Assembly: GCA_049599735.1 (NCBI GenBank)
Contig: JBMYOX010000078.1
Coordinates: 1-10,832, forward strand
DNA length: 10,832 nt
Reading direction: 5' to 3'
Source: Pontibacterium sp049599735
Lineage (GTDB): Bacteria; Pseudomonadota; Gammaproteobacteria; Pseudomonadales; Balneatricaceae
The translations under genes and the position numbers were made by a program. Shown in pieces: positions 1 through 7,348 of this stretch (the stretch's first letter is position 1; each line of letters opens with the position of its first letter). A model generated the notes under the pieces. That model made no database searches and was not told where the DNA came from. It saw nothing but the letters and a program-made list of their open reading frames with translations.

Positions 1-80
1 GTATTCCATTGCTTACAGGCGGTGGCGCAACCGTGGCAGCCCACACAGGTATCGAGATCAACAACCAGACCTAATTTCAT
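1..80 (-). CDS. soeB: SoeB-like 4Fe-4S ferredoxin subunit, N-terminal fragment
   Basis: Only the first 26 codons lie in the window; the gene continues beyond position 1. The translation begins MKLGLVVDLDTCVGC and carries C12-x2-C15-x2-C18-x3-C22, the first 4Fe-4S binding motif of the DmsB/PsrB/SoeB type electron-transfer subunit. It follows the molybdopterin subunit gene by 21 bases and has its own GGAG ribosome binding site (90-93) nine bases ahead of the ATG. In SoeABC this protein would pass electrons from the catalytic SoeA to the membrane subunit SoeC and on to quinone. The assignment as SoeB, rather than another member of the family, depends on SoeA next door. A third gene (soeC) is expected just outside the window. 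Confidence 0.85.
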   Translation of the reverse strand, partial: MKLGLVVDLDTCVGCHGCATACKQWN

Positions 81-101
81 CTTTTTATTCTCCGTCTGTT
101 G

Positions 102-3029
102 TTACTTCTCGCCACGGGTCAGAATGTCTGACATCGGGCGCTTCAGGTTAACGTTTTTATGGGAGCTGTAGCTCAGCATATCCGGGGACGGCTTCGCATT
201 GGGCTGTGGTTTCAGGGCACTGAAACTTGGCCATGCGCCGGTCTCACCCGGTGCAGCCGGTGTAATTTTCACCCGCAGGTCATACCAGGCTGCCTGCCCG
301 GTCACAGGGTCGGAGTTAGTCACACGGTCCACTTTGTCACCTTTTTGTGGCAACAACTCAGAGATCAGATGATTCATCAGGAAGGCATCGGTCGCTTCGT
401 TGGCATCGTCAGACAAACCCCAGGCACCGCCCCGTTTGGCAATTGCATTCCAGGTCCAGACCGTCTGTTCATTGGTGCCTTCCATGTACTTGATCTGTAC
501 ACGGATTTTGCCGTTATGAGACTCCACCCACACCCAGGACAAGTCATCAATACCCAGCTTTTCAGCGGCCACACGGTTCATAAACAGATAGTTTTGCGAC
601 ATGATCTGGCGCAACCAGGCGTTCTGGCTATCCCAGCTGTGATACATAAACATCGGACGCTGGTTCACGGCGTGGAATGGATATTCCTCACGGTCGATAC
701 GCTGCTCTTCCAGGGGCATGTAGTAGATAGGCAACGGATCAAAATATTCAACCAGGCGCTCTTTATGATGCTCCTCGGTGGGCATAGGCCCGTCATAAAG
801 ACCCTGCCCTGCCAAACGGAATGTCTGCAATTTTTCAGAATAAAGCTCAATTACGATCTGTTCGGTTGAGCCGATCCAGCCCGCCTCTTTAGCCAGTTCC
901 AGATAATCGCGGTTTGCATGGCGCATATAACGCTGATTCATGCCCAGCTCAAATTCAAAGAAACCTTCGTTTTCTTCGTAAGCTTCCCACTGGCGTGGAT
1001 TCGGCTCACCACGCAGGGATTTATCACCCTCTTTGCCACGGTATCCGGCCAGAAAGCCAACACCCGGCTCTTTTTCGAAGTTAACAATAAAGTCTTTATA
1101 ACCTTCGTATTTACGCTCGCCACCCTCTTTAGTGAACGCGGGGAAACCCAGACGACCGGCCATTTCAACCATCACTTCCTGCCAGCTCATCACATTACGA
1201 TCCGGTTTAACCACCGGAATACGCACAGAGTCACAAGCGGCATGGGGCTCGGAGATCGGACGATCGAGCATAGAGATGGTGTCGTAACGCTCCAGATAAG
1301 TGGTATCCGGCAGCACCAGATCAGAGAAAGCCACCATCTCAGAGTTAAACGCATCGGAACAGACAATAAACGGAATTTTATATTCGTCACTGTCCTCTTT
1401 CTTCGCGGTGAGCATGTCCAGCGTCTGAGCGGTATTCATGCTGGAGTTCCAGGCCATATTGGCCATAAACAGCATCAGGGTATCAATCTCATAGGGATCA
1501 CCCTTAACCGCATTGCTGATCACCATATGCATCAGGCCATGACAGGAAATAGGCGCATCCCAGCTATAAGCTTTATCAATACGCAGGGGATTACCTTCAG
1601 CATCAATCACCAGATCTTCCGGACAGGTTGGGAAACCCAGCGGCGGTGATTTTAATGGCGTATTCGGTGCCATCTCTTTGGCTGGCTTAATACCCGGTGG
1701 AATATGTTTCGGGAACGGCGGTTTGGCCAGGTGGCCGCCAGGGCAGTCAATGGTGCCCAGCAGAACCTGCAACAAGTGAATCGCACGGCAGGTCTGGAAG
1801 CCGTTAGAATGTGCAGAGATACCCCGCATCGCATGCATAGAGACAGGACGACCGACAAATTTGTCCTGTTTACGGCCCGCCCAGTCGGTCCATTCCACAT
1901 CAAGGGTAATGGTTTCTTTAAAGGCCACATGCGCCATTTCCAGCGCCATACGTTCAATATCTTCTGCGGCAACCCCACACTCTTTAGCGGCATTTTCCGG
2001 TGCATACTGCTCGTCCAGATACTTGTCGAGCATAATGCTCATAGCCGTGCGCAGTGGCCTGCCATCGGGTGCAGTGTATTCACCAAACAAAGCAGGATTA
2101 ATATCCGGCAGGTTGGCATCCACATACTGCTCCTGCACCAGATCCCACACTTGCGGCTGCTGACTTTCACCGCGATAGAACAGGCCATCACCTTGCTGTC
2201 CCGGTGTATTGACTACCAGTTGTGCGGAGTTGGTGTAACGGATCAGGAATTCTTCGTCCACCAGCTGGTTTTTCAGCAGCACGTGCACCATCGACAGGGC
2301 CAGTATTGCATCCGTACCCGGACGGATCGCCACCCACTCATCGGCAATCGCCTGATAGCCGGTACGCACCGGGTTCACCGCAACAAATTTGGCACCCCGC
2401 TCTTTAATCTTTTTAAGACCCAGTTTGATCGGGTTGGAGCTGTGATCTTCTGCCACCCCCCACATCATAAAATACTTAGTGTTATCCCAGTCCGGATCGC
2501 CAAATTCCCAGAAGGCATGACCCATGGTGTACAAACCACCGGCCGCCATATTCACAGAACAGAAACCGCCGTGTGCCGCCCAGTTAATAGTGCCGAACTG
2601 GCTTGCCCACATGCCGGTCAGGGCCTGCATCTGATCACGGCCGGTAAAATACGCCAGTTTTTTAGGGTCGGTGGCACGGATATGAGACAGGCGCTTTTCA
2701 AGTATATCCAGCGCCCGGTCCCAGGAGATCTCTTCAAACTCACCCGCACCCCGCTCGGTGCCCGGCTTACGCAGCAACGGCGAACTGAGTTTCGCCGGAG
2801 AATACTGCTTCATGATGCCGGAATTACCCTTTGCGCAAAGCACACCCTTGTTAATCGGGTGGTTAGGGTTGCCCTGAATAAAACGAACCTTGTTATCTTC
2901 TACTGTCACTTTAATACCGCAGCGACAGGCACACATATAACAAGTTGTGTATTTGGTTTCCTGATTGTCCCGGTCTTCAAATTCCGGCAATCCGGAGTCA
3001 ACCTGGATGATATTGGACTGGCTTGTCAT
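102..3029 (-). CDS. soeA: SoeA-type sulfite dehydrogenase (quinone), molybdopterin catalytic subunit
   Basis: This is a 975-residue member of the DMSO reductase (Mo-bisPGD) family. Near the N-terminus C30-x2-C33-x3-C37 and C65 form the 4Fe-4S site, and the segment HGGFCSVNM puts C157 at the position of the Mo-ligating cysteine seen in polysulfide/thiosulfate reductase relatives. The C-terminal third has the molybdopterin dinucleotide-binding fold (around 'HAVNQRPMFMYHSWDSQNAW'). There is no twin-arginine or other signal peptide, which fits cytoplasmic SoeA and argues against periplasmic PsrA/PhsA. In characterised SoeABC systems the enzyme oxidises cytoplasmic sulfite to sulfate and feeds electrons to quinone through SoeB and SoeC. 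An ATG at 3050 would add seven residues. I prefer 3029 because a GGTGG ribosome binding site precedes it and the extra residues (MLWWIIN) look non-native. Divergent sulfur-anion transporter genes support the call. Other Mo oxidoreductases of this clade remain possible. Confidence 0.85.
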   Translation of the reverse strand: MTSQSNIIQVDSGLPEFEDRDNQETKYTTCYMCACRCGIKVTVEDNKVRFIQGNPNHPINKGVLCAKGNSGIMKQYSPAKLSSPLLRKPGTERGAGEFEEISWDRALDILEKRLSHIRATDPKKLAYFTGRDQMQALTGMWASQFGTINWAAHGGFCSVNMAAGGLYTMGHAFWEFGDPDWDNTKYFMMWGVAEDHSSNPIKLGLKKIKERGAKFVAVNPVRTGYQAIADEWVAIRPGTDAILALSMVHVLLKNQLVDEEFLIRYTNSAQLVVNTPGQQGDGLFYRGESQQPQVWDLVQEQYVDANLPDINPALFGEYTAPDGRPLRTAMSIMLDKYLDEQYAPENAAKECGVAAEDIERMALEMAHVAFKETITLDVEWTDWAGRKQDKFVGRPVSMHAMRGISAHSNGFQTCRAIHLLQVLLGTIDCPGGHLAKPPFPKHIPPGIKPAKEMAPNTPLKSPPLGFPTCPEDLVIDAEGNPLRIDKAYSWDAPISCHGLMHMVISNAVKGDPYEIDTLMLFMANMAWNSSMNTAQTLDMLTAKKEDSDEYKIPFIVCSDAFNSEMVAFSDLVLPDTTYLERYDTISMLDRPISEPHAACDSVRIPVVKPDRNVMSWQEVMVEMAGRLGFPAFTKEGGERKYEGYKDFIVNFEKEPGVGFLAGYRGKEGDKSLRGEPNPRQWEAYEENEGFFEFELGMNQRYMRHANRDYLELAKEAGWIGSTEQIVIELYSEKLQTFRLAGQGLYDGPMPTEEHHKERLVEYFDPLPIYYMPLEEQRIDREEYPFHAVNQRPMFMYHSWDSQNAWLRQIMSQNYLFMNRVAAEKLGIDDLSWVWVESHNGKIRVQIKYMEGTNEQTVWTWNAIAKRGGAWGLSDDANEATDAFLMNHLISELLPQKGDKVDRVTNSDPVTGQAAWYDLRVKITPAAPGETGAWPSFSALKPQPNAKPSPDMLSYSSHKNVNLKRPMSDILTRGEK

Positions 3030-3089
3030 ATTTATTATCCACCATAGCATTCAGCCAACTGACCAGCTAATGCATTCCTGCAAGTGTTA

Positions 3090-3112
3090 AACTGCCTCAA
3101 CAGAGGGCAGTT
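3090..3112. repeat. Perfect 7-bp inverted repeat upstream of soeA, operator candidate
   Basis: AACTGCC (3090-3096) and GGCAGTT (3106-3112) are exact reverse complements separated by nine bases. The right arm overlaps a -10-like TATAAC on the minus strand, so a protein bound here could block soeA transcription. As RNA it would be a short hairpin about 60 bases ahead of the soeA start codon. It is followed on the minus strand by only three T residues, so I do not favour a terminator. Confidence 0.45.
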
Positions 3113-3203
3113 ATACGGGCTCGATTCTGTCATCCATGCTAAAAAGCAGGCACTGCTCACGCAAAGGCCAGTCAACCATGGACGATGGGGCCAGCCTCTG
3201 CGT

Positions 3204-3254
3204 TGGGCTTTGGGCCAGACCAAAACAGGGCAATAGCTGGCCTAAAAAAGCCCA
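3204..3254. repeat. Long imperfect hairpin in the soeA-sulP gap
   Basis: TGGGCTTT (3204-3211) pairs with AAAGCCCA (3247-3254), and directly inside it GGCCA (3213-3217) pairs with TGGCC (3238-3242). A G-T pair and a three-A bulge separate the two blocks, leaving a loop of about 20 bases. About 13 Watson-Crick pairs form. It could be a leader structure for sulP, a protein-binding site, or a fossil of an old terminator. No T-run follows on the plus strand; on the minus strand AAAACGC-type sequence does not follow either, so its role is open. Confidence 0.4.
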
Positions 3255-3333
3255 TTATCTGGTTCTACACAGGCAACTTGCAGGCCGGTAAATTCACTGC
3301 AAAGGTAAAAAATCTGTTAACGGGACAACGTTT

Positions 3334-5076
3334 ATGCAACCTAAGTCTGGCACATCAGGATTGAACTGGGCTCGGCTGTTTCCTTTTCTGGCCTGGGCAC
3401 GTCTTATCACTGCAGATAAGGCGCGGGATGATCTTTTTGCTGGCCTGACCAATGCGGTTATTGTGTTACCCCAGGGTGTCGCTTACGCGCTGATCGCCGG
3501 TCTGCCACCGGAATACGGTTTATATGCTGCCATTATTCCGGCCATTATTGCCGCGCTTTTTGGTTCATCCTGGCACCTGATCTCCGGCCCCACCGCCGCC
3601 CTGTCCATTGTTGTATTCACAACCGTCAGCCCGCTGGCGACACCCGGCTCAGCCGAGTTTATCAATCTGGTACTGGCCCTCACACTGATGGCCGGGTTGT
3701 TTCAGCTACTGCTGGCGCTCTTTCGCTTTGGCACTCTGGTCAACTTTGTATCCCATTCAGTTGTAGTCGGTTTTACCACCGGAGCTGCCATTGTGATTGC
3801 CTCCAGCCAGATAAAGAACATTCTGGGCATAGAGATCAGCAGTAACGGGGCCTTTTTATCGACCTGGCAAGGTGTGCTCGAAGCTGCCCACACAACCAAC
3901 TTTTATGCGGTTTCGGTAGCGGTAATAACGGTGGTGAGCTGTCTGTTAATCAAACGTTTTTTACCCCGCTGGCCCAATATGCTGATCGCCATGATTATCA
4001 GCAGTGTTTATGCCTGGTGGCTCAGTGCCGCAGAGAAAGGCATTAAACTGGTCGGAGAAATCCCGGGTAGCCTGCCATCCCTTATGCTGCCGGACCTTGA
4101 TGCGAGCATTATCCACCAGCTGGCACCAGGTGCGATTGCCATCGGTTTATTAGGCCTGGTTGAAGCGGTGTCCATTGCCCGCTCGGTCGCCACCCGTTCT
4201 CACCAGACAATCAACGGCAATCAGGAATTTTACGGGCAGGCGTTATCCAATATTGTGGGTTCGCTGTTCTCGTCCTACGCATCGTCCGGCTCTTTTACCC
4301 GTACCGGCGTGAACTACACATCAGGCGCCAGAACACCGCTGGCGGCGATTATTGCAGCGATTTCACTGGCAGTAATCGTGCTGCTGTTTTCTGAAATGAC
4401 GGCCTATATCCCCATCCCCAGCATGGCAGGTTTGCTATTAATCGTGGCTTACAACCTGATCGACTTCCACCATATCAAAAGCATCTTTAAAGCCGGTAAA
4501 TCAGAGTTCACCGTACTTATCGTTACCTTTGGCGCAACACTGGTCATGGCGCTGGAATTTGCGATCTATATCGGCGTTATCCTGTCGCTGGTGTTTTACC
4601 TCAAACGCACTTCGCAGCCCGGTATTGTTGAAGTGCTGCCCGACCCGAGCAGCCCGACACCCTTTTTTAATCACACCCATACGGCTGACCAACCCCGCTG
4701 CCCTCAGCTTAAAATTATCCGTATTGAGGGCTCGCTGTTTTTTGGCGCGGTTAACTACGTTAAAGACTACCTCGAGGGTATTCAGGAGCCCAATGTACTG
4801 ATCATTGCCAACGGCATTAATCATATTGATATTGCCGGGGCCGAGATGTTGATGCACGAAGCCGAACGCAGGCATAGCCTGGGCCAGAAGCTTTATCTGA
4901 CCAATCTTAAAAACCAGGTCAGCGATTGCCTGCACCGGGATGAATACCTGAGTGTGATTGGTAAAGAGGCCATATTCCTGTCAAAAGGTGTAGCTATCCA
5001 GAACATCTATAACCAGCTTAACCCGGATATTTGCCAGTCCTGTACCAAGCGGATTTTTAAAGAGTGTAATCAGTGA
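3334..5076 (+). CDS. SulP/SLC26 family anion transporter with C-terminal STAS domain
   Basis: This 580-residue inner-membrane protein has a hydrophobic core from about residue 30 to 425, including the typical first helices ('LPQGVAYALIAGLPPEYGLY') and the family segment 'GSFTRTGVNYTSGARTPLA'. A cytoplasmic STAS domain follows at about 455-565 ('GSLFFGAVNYVKDYL' through 'INHIDIAGAEML'). SulP proteins move sulfate, bicarbonate or other anions, usually with H+ or Na+. The divergent soeA and overlapping TauE/SafE gene make a sulfur oxyanion the likeliest substrate, but direction and substrate are inferred. The ATG at 3334 has GGGA (3322-3325) eight bases upstream. The C-terminus ends in an unusual cysteine cluster (C567, C570, C578). 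The stop codon overlaps the next gene's GTG start. Confidence 0.92.
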   Translation: MQPKSGTSGLNWARLFPFLAWARLITADKARDDLFAGLTNAVIVLPQGVAYALIAGLPPEYGLYAAIIPAIIAALFGSSWHLISGPTAALSIVVFTTVSPLATPGSAEFINLVLALTLMAGLFQLLLALFRFGTLVNFVSHSVVVGFTTGAAIVIASSQIKNILGIEISSNGAFLSTWQGVLEAAHTTNFYAVSVAVITVVSCLLIKRFLPRWPNMLIAMIISSVYAWWLSAAEKGIKLVGEIPGSLPSLMLPDLDASIIHQLAPGAIAIGLLGLVEAVSIARSVATRSHQTINGNQEFYGQALSNIVGSLFSSYASSGSFTRTGVNYTSGARTPLAAIIAAISLAVIVLLFSEMTAYIPIPSMAGLLLIVAYNLIDFHHIKSIFKAGKSEFTVLIVTFGATLVMALEFAIYIGVILSLVFYLKRTSQPGIVEVLPDPSSPTPFFNHTHTADQPRCPQLKIIRIEGSLFFGAVNYVKDYLEGIQEPNVLIIANGINHIDIAGAEMLMHEAERRHSLGQKLYLTNLKNQVSDCLHRDEYLSVIGKEAIFLSKGVAIQNIYNQLNPDICQSCTKRIFKECNQ

Positions 5077-5831
5077 GCGCGGGACTGGACGCACTACTGC
5101 CTTTTATCGTCATTATTGCGTTTGCAACCTATGTACAAACAGTTACGGGTTTTGCGCTGGGTATGATTGTGATGGGTTCGGTCACCGCCTTTGATCTGGT
5201 GCCCATCGCCTTTACCTCTGTGGTGATCAGCCTGGTTACACTGGTCAACGGTCTGGTGGCAATTAAAGGCAACTTCCGCATTCTGGATATTAAACGGGTA
5301 GCTATTACCTGCCTGGCCATGTTCCCCGCCTTGATGGCTGGGCTCTACCTGCTGAACTACATGAGCGCCTCTTTTAACAACCTGCTTCAGTTGCTATTAG
5401 GCCTGACTATTTTTGTAGGAGGCCTGCTGATCATGCTCAAACCCACCCCTCTCAAACAACCCTCTTCCAACGGTGTGTTTATGGCCTCGGGTGCCGCCGC
5501 TGGATTTTTAGCCGGTTTATTCAGCATGGCCGGGCCGCCGCTGGTTTACCTGTACTACCGCCAGCCCTTTGAGCTGAAATGTATCCGCCTGTGCCTGCTG
5601 TCCATATTCCTGATCAGCGCCGTTGCCCGTACTTTAATGGTCGGGGCTCAGGGTGGCTTAACACTGGATATGCTGAGCTTTTCAGCACTGTGCATCCCAA
5701 TGGTGATGTTTTTCACCTGGGTTGGAAAACACTACCCACCCCCAATCAGCGCCCCTAATATGCGCCGACTGGCGTTTATGTTATTAATTTTGATTGGCAT
5801 CAGCCTGATCGTTGGGGCGCTGGAATGGTGA
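5073..5831 (+). CDS. TauE/SafE family sulfite/sulfate (organosulfonate) exporter
   Basis: This 252-residue, very hydrophobic protein has about eight predicted membrane segments. It shows the two half-repeats typical of TauE/SafE (DUF81), each opening with a glycine-rich motif: 'VQTVTGFALGMIVMGS' near residue 22 and 'AAGFLAGLFSMAGPPLVYLYY' near residue 138. Members export sulfite, sulfoacetate or related anions. The start is GTG at 5073, and its last two bases form part of the sulP stop codon (GTGA overlap), so translation is probably coupled; AAAGAG (about 5059-5064) serves as ribosome binding site. Next to SoeA and SulP, it may vent sulfite or sulfate from the cytoplasm. The exact substrate cannot be read from sequence. 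Confidence 0.88.
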   Translation: MSAGLDALLPFIVIIAFATYVQTVTGFALGMIVMGSVTAFDLVPIAFTSVVISLVTLVNGLVAIKGNFRILDIKRVAITCLAMFPALMAGLYLLNYMSASFNNLLQLLLGLTIFVGGLLIMLKPTPLKQPSSNGVFMASGAAAGFLAGLFSMAGPPLVYLYYRQPFELKCIRLCLLSIFLISAVARTLMVGAQGGLTLDMLSFSALCIPMVMFFTWVGKHYPPPISAPNMRRLAFMLLILIGISLIVGALEW

Positions 5832-5904
5832 GATAAGGCTGTGTTTGCACAAGTTGCAGCGGATGGAAACAACGGCCTCCAGAGGCTTTAGGGGTAGAGG
5901 CTAA

Positions 5905-5925
5905 AAAGTTCTGATGAAGTTCAGA
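5905..5925 (-). terminator. Weak candidate terminator for the photolyase operon
   Basis: On the minus strand TCTGA (5925-5921) and TCAGA (5914-5910) can form a five-pair stem with a six-base loop, followed within two bases by five T residues (5908-5904 region). The stem is short, AT-rich and includes the photolyase stop codon, so it is weak. For the convergent plus-strand operon, GCCT/AGGC (5875-5878 / 5883-5886) followed by TTTA is a second weak candidate. Confidence 0.3.
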
Positions 5926-7327
5926 GCTGTGCATATGCGGCTAACGCTTTTTCTCGGCTGACTTTAATGTCAACAATCGGCATCGGGTAAGTTTGACCCA
6001 AAATAATATTCGCTTTTTTAAGTACATCAGGGGGCGCTTCCCAGGGGCGATATAAATACTTAGCAGGCAGATCTTTCAGTTCGGGAAGGTAATGTCTGGT
6101 GTAAACCCCTTCAGGATCAAATTTCTCACCCTGGGTGATAGGGTTAAAAATCCTGAAATAAGGCGAAGCGTCTGTTCCACAACCTGCAACCCACTGCCAA
6201 CTTGCACTGTTACTCGCCAGATCAGCATCCACAAGACAATCCCAAAACCAGCGGGCTCCTTCGCGCCAATCAACTAATAAGTTTTTCACAAGAAATGACG
6301 CGGTAATCATACGTACACGGTTATGCATAAAGCCTGTTTGCCAAAGCTCTCGCATACCCGCATCAACCAGTGGATAGCCGGTTAAACCCCGCTGCCAATA
6401 CACCAGGGCATCTGAATTATGCTTCCACGGGAAGTGGTTAAAACGTGTTTTTAAGTTTTTATCAGGCAGCTCTGGCCAATGAAATAACAAATAATACGAA
6501 AATTCCCGCCAGTGCAGCTCACGCAGGAAGTGCTCCCGATTGCTGTCATCCGGAACTGATATTAAAGCGTTGTGAATCTGACGAGGTGATATTTCACCAA
6601 AATGCAAATGGGGTGAGAGGGTTGATACCGTTTTTAACGCCGGAAAATCACGCCCTTCCTTATAGTTTCTAAATCGATTAGCCAGAAAAGCATACAAGCA
6701 TGATTGAGCCCCCGACTCACCGGGAGACCAGCAATCATAAAACTGAGCATCCCAACCCAGGTTCGGTAACAAGGCCAGTTCATCTAAAGTGATCGCCTGG
6801 CTGTCAGAATAAAGTGAACCTAATCGCTGAGGTGCCATCAAGGCTTCGGTTTCTATGCCTGCTACAGCCACCTGGCGATGATAAGGTGTAAAAACCTTGT
6901 ATGGCGTGCCGTCCTTTTTAAGTATTGTCCATGGCTCATTTATCAGCGCCGCGTTAAAGGCTTTTACGCTTACACCTTGCTTCAGAAGCCTTGTGGTTAT
7001 TTTTTTATCCCGACCAAGACGCCACGGCTCATAACGTCGATTCCAAAACACATCGGTCACGTTAAAACGACGACATAAGGCATCAATCACCGACAGGGGG
7101 TCGCCTTGAAAAAAATTCAGCTTACCATCAAGCTTTTTATTTAATTCGGTAAGTGAATGATGCAGCCACCAGCGGCTTGCACCGCCCATTTGGTATTCAC
7201 CGGCATTGTCATTATCAAGTATGTATACAGGTAAAATATGATCTTTCGCTACCGCTGCAGTAAAGGCAGGGTTATCACTAAGACGCAAGTCCTGTTCAAA
7301 CCATACAATGGTTAAAGGTGTCTTCAT
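5921..7327 (-). CDS. phrB: Class I deoxyribodipyrimidine (CPD) photolyase
   Basis: This 468-residue protein repairs UV-induced cyclobutane pyrimidine dimers using blue light and reduced FAD. The N-terminal Rossmann-like antenna domain opens with 'TIVWFEQDLRLSDNPAF'. The helical FAD domain includes 'SPHLHFGEISPRQ', 'TGYPLVDAGMRELWQTGFMHNR' and 'TDASPYFRIFNP', all very close to E. coli PhrB. The electron-transfer tryptophans equivalent to E. coli W306, W359 and W382 are conserved (W301, W354, W377 here), so it should be photoreducible. An in-frame TTG at 7336 abuts the Shine-Dalgarno; the ATG at 7327 lies nine bases after GGGAGG (7342-7337) and is clearly preferred. It starts 21 bases after the upstream gene stops, so the two form an operon, echoing the E. 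coli ybgA-phrB pair. Cryptochrome-DASH is unlikely given the class I motifs. Confidence 0.95.
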   Translation of the reverse strand: MKTPLTIVWFEQDLRLSDNPAFTAAVAKDHILPVYILDNDNAGEYQMGGASRWWLHHSLTELNKKLDGKLNFFQGDPLSVIDALCRRFNVTDVFWNRRYEPWRLGRDKKITTRLLKQGVSVKAFNAALINEPWTILKKDGTPYKVFTPYHRQVAVAGIETEALMAPQRLGSLYSDSQAITLDELALLPNLGWDAQFYDCWSPGESGAQSCLYAFLANRFRNYKEGRDFPALKTVSTLSPHLHFGEISPRQIHNALISVPDDSNREHFLRELHWREFSYYLLFHWPELPDKNLKTRFNHFPWKHNSDALVYWQRGLTGYPLVDAGMRELWQTGFMHNRVRMITASFLVKNLLVDWREGARWFWDCLVDADLASNSASWQWVAGCGTDASPYFRIFNPITQGEKFDPEGVYTRHYLPELKDLPAKYLYRPWEAPPDVLKKANIILGQTYPMPIVDIKVSREKALAAYAQL

Positions 7328-7348
7328 TTTCGTCAACCTCCCTTAACA

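Larger units (their letters stand above)
3030..3333. promoter_or_regulatory. Divergent control region between soeA and the sulP operon
   Basis: This 304-base gap holds no convincing gene. It must carry the promoters for the leftward soe operon and the rightward transporter operon. For soeA, the minus strand has a good -10-like TATAAC (3115-3110), but no recognisable -35 at normal spacing, which would suit an activator-dependent promoter. An inverted repeat (3090-3112) overlaps that -10. For sulP I see no convincing sigma-70 pair; a long hairpin (3204-3254) lies in what would be its leader or promoter region. The possible minus-strand reading frame 3035-3223 lacks coding character. Confidence 0.6.

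Noticed and set aside
159..1649. Further plus-strand open frames of 236 and 243 codons opposite soeA
   Set aside because: Same reason: antisense shadows with no recognisable domains and no plausible ribosome binding sites.
102..3029. Periplasmic thiosulfate/polysulfide reductase (PhsA/PsrA) for the Mo protein
   Set aside because: There is no twin-arginine signal peptide. The length and the sulfite/sulfate-type transporter neighbours fit cytoplasmic SoeA better.
1704..3047. Long plus-strand open frame (447 codons) opposite soeA
   Set aside because: It lies antisense to a strongly supported molybdoenzyme gene. Its translation is rich in His, Arg and Thr with no family motifs, as expected for the opposite strand of a GC-biased gene.
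3035..3223. Minus-strand 62-codon frame in the soeA upstream region
   Set aside because: It overlaps the soeA start in another frame and covers the palindrome and -10-like element. Its composition is not protein-like and no ribosome binding site was seen.
4501..4935. Minus-strand 144-codon frame inside the SulP gene
   Set aside because: Antisense to a clear STAS-domain coding region, with no independent support.
5921..7327. Cryptochrome-DASH or 6-4 photolyase
   Set aside because: Motifs through the FAD domain match E. coli class I CPD photolyase closely, including the tryptophan triad and the 'TDASPYFRIFNP' region.
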